This document shows positions 28,318 through 37,312 of a stretch of DNA of 53,329 bases, piece by piece (position 1 is the stretch's first letter; each line of letters begins with the position of its first letter). This DNA comes from Candidatus Rifleibacteriota bacterium (GTDB lineage: Bacteria; Muiribacteriota; Ozemobacteria; Ozemobacterales; Ozemobacteraceae). The position numbers and the translations under genes were made by a program. The stretch is from assembly GCA_905236675.1 (NCBI GenBank), contig CAJOND010000044.1, forward strand, positions 1 to 53,329, in the 5' to 3' direction. Below the pieces are notes generated by a model, which saw only the letters and a program-made list of their open reading frames with translations, did no database searches and was not told the DNA's origin.

Positions 28318-29637
28318 ATGACTAATATTGAGACAAACCGTCTTCGCCGCGAAATAATCAGTGAAAAGGCTGAACTTAGAAAAATAGCTTTGGCGGAAGT
28401 TAAGAATCTTTCACCGAACGAAGCTTTGCCTATTCTTATTAATTGTCTGGAAAGCAAAAACAATGATGTTCTTGCCGATATAAGCAAAACATTGCTTTCA
28501 TATAAAGATGAAGCTTTGCCGTATTTGGTCAGAGCTCTTTCTAGCGATAGATGGCATGTAAGACAGGGTGCTTCTTATGCTTTGGGCAAACTTGGTGCCA
28601 ATAGCTTAAATAAGCTAATGGCAATGGTTCCACAAAACGAAGAAGATGTTGATTACTGGATGGTTCAAACTCTCAGCCATATGGGAAGCGAAGCGGTTCA
28701 ATATTTGGTCAAGGTTTTCAAGCATCCTAATCAGAAAATCAGAATTGCAGCAATCAGAGCTGCTCAAAACATAAAAGATCCTCGTATGGTAACAGCTTTG
28801 CTTCCAATGCTGGACGAACCTGCTTGGCCTGTCAGAAAAGCTGCTTACGATAGCTTGGAAGAAATATATGAATGTAACGAACAGGCTGTTGCTGATGCGT
28901 TAGATTCAAGTTCAGACGAAGCAAGATTTTGGATAATCAAACTATTGGCCATAAAGCCAACACCAGATATGGTTCCAAAATTTGCTCATATAGTTGAAAC
29001 CTCGCCAATAGAATCAAAGGTTGAAGCAATCAAGGCTCTTGCTATGATTGAAACTCCAGAAGCTCACAGACTGCTTGTCAGCTACTTGGCTCACAAATCT
29101 TGGGTTATCCGCAAAACAGCTGCAGATTCTATATGGGTTCAGGGGTTAGGAGCTTCTGATGAACTAATTTCTGCCGCCAAAGATCAGAATGTCGATGCAA
29201 GATATTGGTCTGTAAAGCTTTTAGGACAATCTCAAGAACCAAAAGTTTTTGAAGAAATAATAAAATGTTTACAAGACACTCAAAGTTCTGTTCGTTCTGC
29301 TTCTTGTCAGGCTCTTGGCAATCTTGGCGACAAGAGAGCATTAGCTCCATTAATGGAAATGCTAAACGATGAATCTGAAGAAGTTAGAACTGCTGCAGTC
29401 ATAGCTCTTGGTCAAATTGGTGATAGAGATTCAGAATTGGCTAATATGCCTTCAATTCCAACTCATTTATCTAAAGCAAATACTATTACCTGTTCTCATT
29501 GTGGAAAATCTGTGGAAAAAGATTTCACTTTTTGTCCATTTTGTTTGGAACAGCTCAAACCTTCAACCTGTAGAACTTGTGGAAAACAATTAGAATCTGG
29601 TTGGAAAGGTTGTCCATTCTGCGGCACTAAAATTTAG
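28318..29637 (+). CDS. HEAT-repeat protein with C-terminal double zinc ribbon
   Basis: A 439-residue protein of about ten HEAT-type repeats (for example SYALGKLGANSL, AIRAAQNIKDP, SCQALGNLGDKRALAPLMEML), of the PBS-lyase HEAT style. Residues about 388-438 form two zinc ribbons (CSHCG...CPFC and CRTCG...CPFCG), like DZANK-type domains. No catalytic motif. It lies 39 bases after dnaN. A protein-protein scaffold is the likely role; partner unknown. The shadow reading frames over it are not genes. Confidence 0.85.
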   Translation: MTNIETNRLRREIISEKAELRKIALAEVKNLSPNEALPILINCLESKNNDVLADISKTLLSYKDEALPYLVRALSSDRWHVRQGASYALGKLGANSLNKLMAMVPQNEEDVDYWMVQTLSHMGSEAVQYLVKVFKHPNQKIRIAAIRAAQNIKDPRMVTALLPMLDEPAWPVRKAAYDSLEEIYECNEQAVADALDSSSDEARFWIIKLLAIKPTPDMVPKFAHIVETSPIESKVEAIKALAMIETPEAHRLLVSYLAHKSWVIRKTAADSIWVQGLGASDELISAAKDQNVDARYWSVKLLGQSQEPKVFEEIIKCLQDTQSSVRSASCQALGNLGDKRALAPLMEMLNDESEEVRTAAVIALGQIGDRDSELANMPSIPTHLSKANTITCSHCGKSVEKDFTFCPFCLEQLKPSTCRTCGKQLESGWKGCPFCGTKI

Positions 29638-29756
29638 CAAGTTGAAAAAGACGGGAACTGAAAACTGAAAGTTGAAAAACTTTCAAAAAGTTAGATTGCC
29701 ACATCGCTTCTCTTTTCAATCTTCTATCTTATATCTTATATCTTATATCTCAATAA
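29638..29756. other. Short repeat-bearing intergenic region
   Basis: Contains GAAAACTGAAAGTTGAAA (7-nt-like repeats) near 29658 and a TTATATC tandem stretch (three to four 9-nt units, TTATATCTT) at about 29725-29750 immediately before the next ATG. No hairpin with a T-run was seen. Confidence 0.5.
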
Positions 29757-30005
29757 ATGATTATATCAGTAACTTCATCTGAAAAAAAACAAAAAAGCCC
29801 TAAACGCAGCACTCCAACTATTTACCAAAAAAAGACCAAAAAAGTTAGAGGCTACGTTGATAGAATATCTAATGGAATTGTAGTTGTCGTAATAAGAAAT
29901 CCTGAAGACAACGAAACGGTCAAAGAAATTTTTATACCGGTAAGCAAATTTCCTAAAGGTGCTCCAGAAGAAGGCGATTACGTTTCAGTGACTATTAATA
30001 TATAA
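29757..30005 (+). CDS. Small DUF3006-like protein
   Basis: 82 residues. The C-terminal two thirds (RGYVDRISNGIVVVVI, then IPVSKFPKGAPEEGDYVSVTI) match the DUF3006 pattern of a conserved VDRIE-type strand and a PKGA-EGD turn. The N-terminal 30 residues are basic and low-complexity. No Shine-Dalgarno is visible; the ATG directly follows a TTATATC repeat. Function unknown. It is followed by two back-to-back terminators. Confidence 0.65.
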   Translation: MIISVTSSEKKQKSPKRSTPTIYQKKTKKVRGYVDRISNGIVVVVIRNPEDNETVKEIFIPVSKFPKGAPEEGDYVSVTINI

Positions 30006-30038
30006 ATTATTTTGATTATATCTATTAATTGTGAAGAT

Positions 30039-30079
30039 ACAAAATCCCCTGTGTATCAAATGAACACAGGGGATTTTGT
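30039..30079. terminator. Strong hairpin, bidirectional terminator candidate
   Basis: Perfect 16-bp inverted repeat: ACAAAATCCCCTGTGT (30039-30054), a 9-nt loop, then ACACAGGGGATTTTGT (30064-30079). A and T runs flank the GC core on either side, so it could act in both directions between convergent genes. Confidence 0.8.
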
Positions 30080-30081
30080 AT

Positions 30082-30115
30082 AAAAAACTTCTTACAGCAA
30101 TATAAGAAGTTTTTT
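30082..30115. terminator. Second hairpin, bidirectional terminator candidate
   Basis: AAAAAACTTCTTA (30082-30094), 8-nt loop, TAAGAAGTTTTTT (30103-30115), with A and T runs at the ends. It sits right behind the first hairpin and before the convergent gene at 30211. Confidence 0.75.
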
Positions 30116-30210
30116 ATGTTTATAATTTTATAGAAGTCTAAACAAACAATTGGTAACTTTATAAAATTATACTGTTAGTTTCTGCTTATTTTGAGCAAAA
30201 TAATATATAA

Positions 30211-30486
30211 TTATCTGCTTTTTAAGTTAGTTATTTCTTCCTTTTTTAGAAAATAGTATACTCCAACTATTGTAAAAAGAATCGTAAAAGGTATTATTAC
30301 CATATAAGTCGTAGTCAGAAAACGTTTGCGGTTATCAGCAGCTTCTTGTCGATCTCTGATTCTTTTCTTTAGACCATGTTGTAAATGAACAAGTCTTTTA
30401 CGGGCATTTGGGTCTTTAACATTCTTTATAACAGATTCCAGCTTCTGCAAATCTTCATTATTAAAAACAGTATCATTAATATTCAT
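30211..30486 (-). CDS. Small single-span membrane protein
   Basis: 91 residues: a charged, helical N-terminal two thirds (KNVKDPNARKRLVHLQHGLKKRIRDRQEA) and one hydrophobic segment (about residues 62-82, TYMVIIPFTILFTIVGVYYF), ending in a basic tail. No family recognised. It lies 23 bases after the TPR lipoprotein gene, in the same orientation. Confidence 0.6.
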   Translation of the reverse strand: MNINDTVFNNEDLQKLESVIKNVKDPNARKRLVHLQHGLKKRIRDRQEAADNRKRFLTTTYMVIIPFTILFTIVGVYYFLKKEEITNLKSR

Positions 30487-30509
30487 CTTTTTTCTCCTAA
30501 AAATGTTTA

Positions 30510-33011
30510 TTATTTCTTTGCCACTGAAGCAGCTGTTTCTTCTGCAAAGTTTGTTCCTAGACGTTTATCAAGCTTTCTGACTTGTTCCATATTAAGATTC
30601 ATTGTTTTAAGTCTACTTAAAATACTTCTAGAATCGTTTGGTCTACCCATTTGAGCATATCTATCTGAAATATATAACATACTGTCAGGATCAATATAAG
30701 TAGTGTTCATGGCTTTTCTGTATTCTGTAAGTGCCTGATTGCTTTGACCTGCAGCAAGATATAAGTCGCCTGCTCTTATAAAAGCAGCAGGGCTTTCTGA
30801 ATCAGAATTTTGAACATATCTATAAGATTCCATAGCTAAATCGAAAATTTTCATGTTTTTATAAACATCGCCCTGTAACAAATATAGATTGTTATTGTCT
30901 GACTGTTCTGTAATTGCGCCATGAACAACTGCTAATGCTTCATCATAAAGGCCTTCTTGAATCAATGCAGTTGCCATAGGTTCTATTGCTCTTGGGTCAT
31001 TTTTTATTGTCTTATTTTCATAAACAGGAAAGTCCTGGAACTGATTTGGATAATTGGTTCTGACCTGTTCTGAAATTTGTGAAGCAAGGCTATGCATACC
31101 AACTTCAGAATAAGAATTAGCAACAGCTCTCAAAGCATGAATATTTCTAGAATCTATCTTCAGAGCTTTAAGGAATATTGCGGCTGCAATATTGTTTTTT
31201 GAAGTGGCAGTATATATTTTGCCTAGATTCATCAATGCATTGAAATTATTGGGGTCATTTTTTATTACTTGTCTGAACATTTTTTCAGCTTCGACAAAGT
31301 TACCGCTTCTAGCATATTCCAAAGCTTGATAATAGTCGTTAGACGGCATTTCGCTGACTTCATACTGTGCTACAGGTGAATTTCCATCAATTGTAATAAC
31401 TCTAGCATTGGCATCTTCCTCACTTACTGTAGGAATACCACCATCATTAGCTATTGCTGCGGCCTGAAGTTCTGAATCGTCTCCCATAGCTCTGATAATT
31501 CTTGCTGCATATGGGTCTGATGGATTTAAAGAACCTTTAGACAGACTCCAAAGAGCAGCTGCCTTGTCTTTATTACCACTTTGAATATAGTTTAAACCAG
31601 CAAAATATCTGAACTTATTGTTGAATGGCTGCTGCTGAATTGCAGAGTCATAATATTTGCCTGCTTCATCATGTTTTCCACTTTCGGAAGCCAACTGACC
31701 TAAATAAAACAAAGCATCAGCATTGGTAGGATTTTCTTTTAATACTGAATTCCATGTTTCAGTAGCTGCATTAAAATCACCTTTTCTTGCTAGTGCCTGT
31801 CCTCGTTCATTTAATAATGCTTGTTTGTCAGGATAAGAATTTTCTATTTTACTTAAAATAGAAAGTGCTGAATCGCATTTGCCTTTTTGACATAAGCATT
31901 TTGCATATATGAACTGACCTTCAACAGAATCAGGAACCAAAGAATTGAATCTTTCAATTGAAGCTAATGCTTCATCAATATTGCCAAGTTTGTCATTAAC
32001 TTCGGCAAGTTTATATATAGCACCTGTTTCATTTGGATATTTTTCAATGCAGAAATTTAATAGTTTCTTTTCTTCTGCAAGGTTTCCTGATTTTTCAAAG
32101 AATTTGATTCTTTCGTTAATTGCTTCAAGAGAAAGTGAAGAGGTATCTACAGGATTGAATATAATAGCTGGCATATCACTATCAAGATTTCCTTTTAAAG
32201 ATAGTGCTTCGCTATTAGATGGATTAATGCTTAGAGCTTTGTTAGCCATTTCTGCTGCTTCGTTTACATCACCCATTTTTTGAAGCAATTTTGCATATGC
32301 AACCATACAGTCAGCATTGTCTGGATTAGAGTTGACCAGTTTTTTCAAAAGTCTTTCTGCTTCCATTAATCTATCATCATTTATATATAATTTAGATAAT
32401 TCCAATCTTAATGGAGCATCTTTTTTCAATAAATTAGCTCCTTCTGTTAGAACTATTTCAGCATCTGAAGTATCTCCAGCAGCAATCATTTTTTTAGCTG
32501 AAGCGATATAGATTCTTGAAAGAGCATCTTCGGTTTTGTTTGGTTCGTAATCTTTTTCAAGTAGTTTTTTATAAAGGGAAATGGCATCTGTATATTCTTT
32601 CTTTTCTTCTGATTCTTTTCCCAATGCTTCTATAGCTTTGCAATATTCTCTTGAATAGTTAAGATTATCTGGAACTAAAGAGCAGGCTGTTTCCAAGCTT
32701 TTGCGAGCTGCTCGATAGTTTTTTTGTCCCATTAATGCTTGACCAAGCAAAAAATGAGCACTTGCATCATCAGGCTTATCTGAAATTCTTTTTCTAGCTA
32801 AAGATTCAACAGTATTGTAATCTTTGTTGTCTAATGCAGTGCGAGCTTCTACAGATTTACCCCAGTTAGAGTATTCAGACTTGCTTGCAGAACTTGAACT
32901 AGAAACAGCAGATACTGGATTTTTCTTTTTTCCACCAGAGCAGCCACCCATTGTTGTTGAAACAATAGCTGCAACAATTAGAAATGTTAATAATCTTGGA
33001 AACTTATTCAT
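30510..33011 (-). CDS. TPR-repeat lipoprotein
   Basis: An 833-residue protein with an N-terminal signal peptide and lipobox-like MGGC (Cys24 the likely lipidated residue), followed by a Ser/Lys-rich linker. The rest is a near-continuous series of TPR-type helices, for example ALLNERGQALARKGDFNAATETW and NFNALMNLGKIYTATSKNNIA. Secreted and lipid-anchored TPR proteins often act as scaffolds in envelope or pilus assembly; no particular pathway can be named. prs and glmU precede it. Confidence 0.85.
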   Translation of the reverse strand: MNKFPRLLTFLIVAAIVSTTMGGCSGGKKKNPVSAVSSSSSASKSEYSNWGKSVEARTALDNKDYNTVESLARKRISDKPDDASAHFLLGQALMGQKNYRAARKSLETACSLVPDNLNYSREYCKAIEALGKESEEKKEYTDAISLYKKLLEKDYEPNKTEDALSRIYIASAKKMIAAGDTSDAEIVLTEGANLLKKDAPLRLELSKLYINDDRLMEAERLLKKLVNSNPDNADCMVAYAKLLQKMGDVNEAAEMANKALSINPSNSEALSLKGNLDSDMPAIIFNPVDTSSLSLEAINERIKFFEKSGNLAEEKKLLNFCIEKYPNETGAIYKLAEVNDKLGNIDEALASIERFNSLVPDSVEGQFIYAKCLCQKGKCDSALSILSKIENSYPDKQALLNERGQALARKGDFNAATETWNSVLKENPTNADALFYLGQLASESGKHDEAGKYYDSAIQQQPFNNKFRYFAGLNYIQSGNKDKAAALWSLSKGSLNPSDPYAARIIRAMGDDSELQAAAIANDGGIPTVSEEDANARVITIDGNSPVAQYEVSEMPSNDYYQALEYARSGNFVEAEKMFRQVIKNDPNNFNALMNLGKIYTATSKNNIAAAIFLKALKIDSRNIHALRAVANSYSEVGMHSLASQISEQVRTNYPNQFQDFPVYENKTIKNDPRAIEPMATALIQEGLYDEALAVVHGAITEQSDNNNLYLLQGDVYKNMKIFDLAMESYRYVQNSDSESPAAFIRAGDLYLAAGQSNQALTEYRKAMNTTYIDPDSMLYISDRYAQMGRPNDSRSILSRLKTMNLNMEQVRKLDKRLGTNFAEETAASVAKK

Positions 33012-33027
33012 AAAAATCTTCCTTAAA

Positions 33028-33969
33028 TCAGAATAACTCGCTTATAGAGCGTCTTTCAAATATACGTTTAATGGTTTCACCAATTAGAGGTGCAATAGAA
33101 AGAACTTCTATTTTACATTTTTCTATTTTATCTTGAGAAATAGGAATAGAGTTTGTAGTTATTAATTCTTTTACTGGAGATTCAGAAATTCTATCTACTG
33201 CAGGAGTTGAAAGCAAGGCATGGGTACAACAGGCCGAAACGGAAATAGCTCCATTTTCTAGCAGACTTTGAACGACACTAGTTAAAGTACTTGCAGTATC
33301 AACAATATCGTCAACTATTATGCAATGTTTATTTGTTACATCACCAACTACATGCATTACAACAGCATTATTAGCTTCAGGTCGTCTTTTATCTATAATT
33401 GCCATAGGCAGATTTAAGCGTTTTCCAAAGGAGCGAGCACGAAGCACTCCGCCTGTATCAGGAGAAACAACTATATGGTCCGTTAAATCTCGCTTCATGT
33501 AGAATTCAGATAATCGTTTTATAGCGGAAAGATGGTCAACTGGTATGTCGAAAAAACCTTGTAAAGCTGGATCGTGCATATCTACAGTAACTATTCTGTC
33601 GGCTCCAGCACAGGTAATAAGATTTGCAACTAATTTTGCCGTAATTGGCTCTCTTCCAAGGTTCTTTTTTTCTTGTCTTGAATAGCCTAAATATGGAACA
33701 ACTGCTGTAACACTGGAAGCAGAAGCTCGTTTTAATGCATCTATTGCTATTAGTAGACGCATTAAATTTTCGTTTACAGGGTTGCAGGTAGGTTGAATAA
33801 TAAAAGTATCGCACCCTCTGACAGATTCATCTATTCTGCAATAAAGCTCGCCGTCCGCAAAAGATGAGCGCATCATTCTTCCCTGATGAATGCCTAGGAA
33901 TTTGCAAACTTCACGAAAAAGGGCATCGTTTCCGCCACAAGAAAAAATCTTAACTCTTGAATGGTTCAT
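33028..33969 (-). CDS. prs: Ribose-phosphate pyrophosphokinase
   Basis: A 313-residue PRPP synthetase. It shows the N-terminal F-ADGE-like segment SSFADGELYCRI, YLGYSRQEKK, VDMHD, the DKRRPEANN region and the PRPP-binding loop IIVDDIVDTASTL. It makes PRPP from ribose-5-P and ATP for nucleotide, His and Trp synthesis. The start is four bases after the glmU-like stop, the common glmU-prs order of many bacteria. Confidence 0.95.
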   Translation of the reverse strand: MNHSRVKIFSCGGNDALFREVCKFLGIHQGRMMRSSFADGELYCRIDESVRGCDTFIIQPTCNPVNENLMRLLIAIDALKRASASSVTAVVPYLGYSRQEKKNLGREPITAKLVANLITCAGADRIVTVDMHDPALQGFFDIPVDHLSAIKRLSEFYMKRDLTDHIVVSPDTGGVLRARSFGKRLNLPMAIIDKRRPEANNAVVMHVVGDVTNKHCIIVDDIVDTASTLTSVVQSLLENGAISVSACCTHALLSTPAVDRISESPVKELITTNSIPISQDKIEKCKIEVLSIAPLIGETIKRIFERRSISELF

Positions 33970-33973
33970 TTTA

Positions 33974-34993
33974 TTAACCTTCTATTGTCGTAAAGGGTGC
34001 TATTTTGCTGGATGAATCTACACTGGCATTTTCTATTACGCAGAATTCAAGATTTGTATTATCACCAATTTTAGCATTATTAAGCTTAACATTGGGACCT
34101 ATCACGCAATTTTTACCAATAATTGTGTTGCCCATAATCATACAACCAGGTTCAATAACTGTATCTGGAGATATTTTTACTGTTGGGCTGATAAAAGTTT
34201 GTTCAGGAGAGGTAATTGTAATTCCTGAATCCATAAGTCTGTTTAATATCTGCTTTTGTAAAATTGAACTTACAAGGGCTAGATGCTGGCGGCTGTTGAT
34301 TCCTAGAGTAGATGACTCATCTTTTTCTATTACAGCAATTACTTTTTTGCCTTGTTTTGCCGCAATTTCAATCATATCTGTAAGATAATACTCTTTTTGT
34401 TTGTTGTTAGGCTTAAGACTGAAAATATTATTGAAAAGAAATTCTGAATCAAAAAGGTAAACTCCAAGGTTAATTTCTTTGATTTCAAGTTCTTCTTTAG
34501 AGCAATCCTTAGCTTCTAGAATAGCAATAACATTTTCGTTTTCTGAGCGAACTATACGTCCATAATTGCCTGGTTCATTCATTATAAGAGTCATCATTGT
34601 AATTGCGGGTTGCTCTTTTTTGTGTAGTTCTACCATTTTATTTATGGTTTCTGTAGAAATAAGAGGGGTGTCTCCGCAGACTACAAGCAGATTTTTTGGA
34701 CGTTCAGAGGCTGATTTGACATAGCATTGAACGGCATGACCTGTTCCAAGCTGTTCTGTTTGTTCTGTATAATCAATAGACCCATCGTTCATATTTTGTA
34801 ACGAAGCTTTAACCACATTACTTTTATATCCTGTAACTAGAATCGTTTTATCGCAACCTATTGATTTAACCGCATCTATAACATAGGAAACCATGGGACG
34901 ACCTAGAATAGGGTGAACAACTTTTGGCAATTCGGATTTCATTCTTGTTCCTTTGCCAGCAGCAAGAATCAAAGCATGTAGTTCAGACAGCAT
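33974..34993 (-). CDS. glmU: GlmU-like UDP-GlcNAc pyrophosphorylase, C-terminally short
   Basis: A 339-residue protein. The nucleotidyltransferase domain is complete: LILAAGKGTRMKSELPKVVHPILGRPMV, GTGHAVQC, GDTPL. The left-handed beta-helix begins near residue 250 (SPDTVIEPGCMIMGNTIIGKNC) but stops after about 90 residues at IAPFTTIEG, about 115 residues short of full-length GlmU, so the acetyltransferase active site is missing. It should make UDP-GlcNAc from GlcNAc-1-P; acetylation of GlcN-1-P must be done by another protein. Followed by prs. Confidence 0.85.
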   Translation of the reverse strand: MLSELHALILAAGKGTRMKSELPKVVHPILGRPMVSYVIDAVKSIGCDKTILVTGYKSNVVKASLQNMNDGSIDYTEQTEQLGTGHAVQCYVKSASERPKNLLVVCGDTPLISTETINKMVELHKKEQPAITMMTLIMNEPGNYGRIVRSENENVIAILEAKDCSKEELEIKEINLGVYLFDSEFLFNNIFSLKPNNKQKEYYLTDMIEIAAKQGKKVIAVIEKDESSTLGINSRQHLALVSSILQKQILNRLMDSGITITSPEQTFISPTVKISPDTVIEPGCMIMGNTIIGKNCVIGPNVKLNNAKIGDNTNLEFCVIENASVDSSSKIAPFTTIEG

Positions 34994-35097
34994 GAGTCAA
35001 ACCTCGAATATTATTTTTAGCTATTATACATGTTTTTAATAACTTTTTAAACAACAATTTAGGTTGTAAGCTAAATTCTACAAATCTAAATTAAAAA

Positions 35098-35127
35098 TTG
35101 TACTATAACATCTAATAATGTTATAAT
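35098..35127 (+). promoter_or_regulatory. Sigma-70-like promoter for the J-like/TPR/CSD gene
   Basis: TTGTAC (35098-35103) and TATAAT (35122-35127), spacing 18. A start near 35134 would exclude the in-frame TTG at 35130 and supports ATG 35166. Confidence 0.6.
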
Positions 35128-35165
35128 ATTTGCATAAAAATTTTCGCAGGAAAATAATAACGCTC

Positions 35166-36560
35166 ATGTTAAACTACTATCAGCTATTAGGTGTTCCAAA
35201 TTTTGCAGCACAAGATGAAATAAGCTCAGCTTACAAACGCAAGTATAATGAATTATTCTCTTCGGATTCCCCACTGGCAAACATTCCAAAACTAAAGCAA
35301 CTGAAACAGGCTTTAGATATTTTATCTGATGAAGACCAAAGAGAAACATATGATCAAGAATTAGGCGAATTCTTAGAACTTGTTAATGAACAATATGAGG
35401 AAGCTGTATACGATTTAGACAACAGGGATTTGGAATCTTCGGCAGAAAAGCTAACTTGGTGCATGAGTCAAAACCCAAATGAACCAGACTACTATGAAAC
35501 TTTAGGTTTAGTTTATCGATTGCAAGGTGACTTGAAAAAATCACTTAGAGTTTACAGACAGGGACTGGAAATAGGTCAGAGAAAAGCTTTCTTCCATCGT
35601 TATTTAGGTGATATTTATGGCTTAATGAAGGATGAAGATAAATCCGAAGAAAATTATGCAATGGCGGCTGAAGAATTTAGACAACTTCTGAAAGTTGATC
35701 CAAAAAATGTTGAAGCAATGGAACAACTGGGTGACGTTTACCACCACATGAAGTTCTTCGAAGAAGCATTAGACACTTACCAGCAACTGCTAAAGCGTTA
35801 TCCTTATAATGCTGCTTTCCATCGAGAAGCTGGAAGTATAATGTCAGAAATGGATATGTTGGAAGAAGCTGAAAGTCACTTAATAGAAGCTTTAAGAATA
35901 AAACCAAGCAATGCTCCATCTCTTATGGAATTAGGATTAGTTTATTTCAAAAAACGTCTTCTAGGAATGGCTGTTCAAACTTTTCAAGATTGTTTGAAAG
36001 CTGATCCAAATCAGCCGGAAGTCAGGCAGCTTATCACTCAGATTGAATCAGTCAGAAAAGCAATAGGTCTAACGGTTGAAGAATTGACTTATGATCCAGC
36101 ACCAGATGCCTATGTTGAGGGGACAGTAAAATGGTATAACAAAGAGTCCGGCATGGGCGTTGTAACTTGCGAATTGTTCCCTGATGTTTTGTTACATTAT
36201 ACTGCCATAAAAAATGAAAAAGATACCGACTTAAAAAAAGGCGATGCTGTTAGATTTGGTGTGGTCAAAGATAAAATGAGCCCTGTTGCTGTGGAAGTTG
36301 AAAAAATCGGTACTCCTTCAGAATCAGAAGTTCTTCCTGGTAAAATAACTAAATTTGATAATGAAAAAAAACTGGGTTTAATAAAAGGAGCAGATGGCAG
36401 CGATGTTTTCTTCCCTTATTCTTCTTTAACAGAAGAAACATTGAAATCTTTATCGGTAGGTCTAGATGTTCTTTACGAAACAAAAAGCATTGTGGGTTTG
36501 GACGACAACGCTGCTTCGCAGGCTATAAGAGTAAGACTTCGCAAAAAGAAAACAAAATAA
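35166..36560 (+). CDS. J-domain-like / TPR / tandem cold-shock-domain fusion protein
   Basis: 464 residues from ATG 35166. Residues 1-65 match a J domain (YYQLLGVPNFAAQDEISSAYKRKY, then LDILSDEDQRETYD) but the HPD tripeptide is absent, so DnaK stimulation is unlikely. Residues about 65-310 hold TPR repeats. The end carries two cold-shock-like OB folds: EGTVKWYNKESGMGVV and PGKITKFDNEKKLGLI with FFPYSSL. The combination suggests an RNA- or ssDNA-binding scaffold. A promoter with TATAAT lies upstream. A methyltransferase follows after 30 bases. Confidence 0.8.
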   Translation: MLNYYQLLGVPNFAAQDEISSAYKRKYNELFSSDSPLANIPKLKQLKQALDILSDEDQRETYDQELGEFLELVNEQYEEAVYDLDNRDLESSAEKLTWCMSQNPNEPDYYETLGLVYRLQGDLKKSLRVYRQGLEIGQRKAFFHRYLGDIYGLMKDEDKSEENYAMAAEEFRQLLKVDPKNVEAMEQLGDVYHHMKFFEEALDTYQQLLKRYPYNAAFHREAGSIMSEMDMLEEAESHLIEALRIKPSNAPSLMELGLVYFKKRLLGMAVQTFQDCLKADPNQPEVRQLITQIESVRKAIGLTVEELTYDPAPDAYVEGTVKWYNKESGMGVVTCELFPDVLLHYTAIKNEKDTDLKKGDAVRFGVVKDKMSPVAVEVEKIGTPSESEVLPGKITKFDNEKKLGLIKGADGSDVFFPYSSLTEETLKSLSVGLDVLYETKSIVGLDDNAASQAIRVRLRKKKTK

Positions 36561-36590
36561 GAATACTTAAGTGATAGTGGAAAGTTAATT

Positions 36591-37202
36591 ATGAACGAAA
36601 CTGTTGAATATTATGATTTACATGCAGCAGATTTCTGTGACAAACATGATGCTATAAGATTAGACCCTTTTCACAAAGAAATAAGAACTTGTTTGCCTAA
36701 AGGTTCAAAGCTTCTTGAAATAGGTTGTGGATCAGGAAGAGATGCTGCAAGAGCATTGGCAGACGGCTATGATGTTATTGCGTTAGATGGTTCAAAAGGT
36801 TTGCTTGCAGAAATACCAAAAAGACACCCAGAACTAAAAAACAGGTTGGTTTTTGGTATTATGCCATGTAAAACAGATTTTGCTGATGAATACTTTGACG
36901 GATTCTATTCTGTAGCCTGTTTAATGCATCTTTATGAAAAAGATCTATTGCCAACAATGAAAGAACTTTATAGAGTAACAAAAAAGGGTGGCAAAGGTCT
37001 TGTTTCTATCCCTTCAACAAGGGATGACGTTAATGAAGATGGTGTTGACGACAAGGGCCGCACGATGAACCTTATGCCTACAGAAGTTTGGACAAAATAT
37101 TTTGAAGAAGCAGGCTTTATGGTAACTCATGGTGGTGAGGAGCCAGACAAAATAGGCAGGCCTGGTGTGTTTTGGCTTACTTTTGTACTTACAAAGAAAT
37201 AA
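36591..37202 (+). CDS. Class I SAM-dependent methyltransferase
   Basis: A 203-residue Methyltransf_11/25-type enzyme. Motif I is LLEIGCGSGRDAARAL (near residue 43), motif II around DVIALDGSKG, and the acceptor-side SVACLMHLYEKDLLPTMKELYRVTKKGG follows. Substrate unknown; these proteins methylate small molecules or proteins. It is in the same orientation as, and 30 bases behind, the J-like/TPR/CSD gene. Confidence 0.85.
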   Translation: MNETVEYYDLHAADFCDKHDAIRLDPFHKEIRTCLPKGSKLLEIGCGSGRDAARALADGYDVIALDGSKGLLAEIPKRHPELKNRLVFGIMPCKTDFADEYFDGFYSVACLMHLYEKDLLPTMKELYRVTKKGGKGLVSIPSTRDDVNEDGVDDKGRTMNLMPTEVWTKYFEEAGFMVTHGGEEPDKIGRPGVFWLTFVLTKK

Positions 37203-37312
37203 AAGCATTTAATATTTTACAAAATTTCAAATAAATGTTATTAATAAAAATTATCAAGTACACAACTAAAAACTAGTAATATAAGATATGTTGTGATAAA
37301 ATAGTTGCTACT

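Noticed and set aside
35130..35165. Upstream TTG start of the J-like/TPR/CSD gene
   Set aside because: The likely transcription start from the TATAAT at 35122 is downstream of it, and the J-like domain starts at MLNYYQLL.
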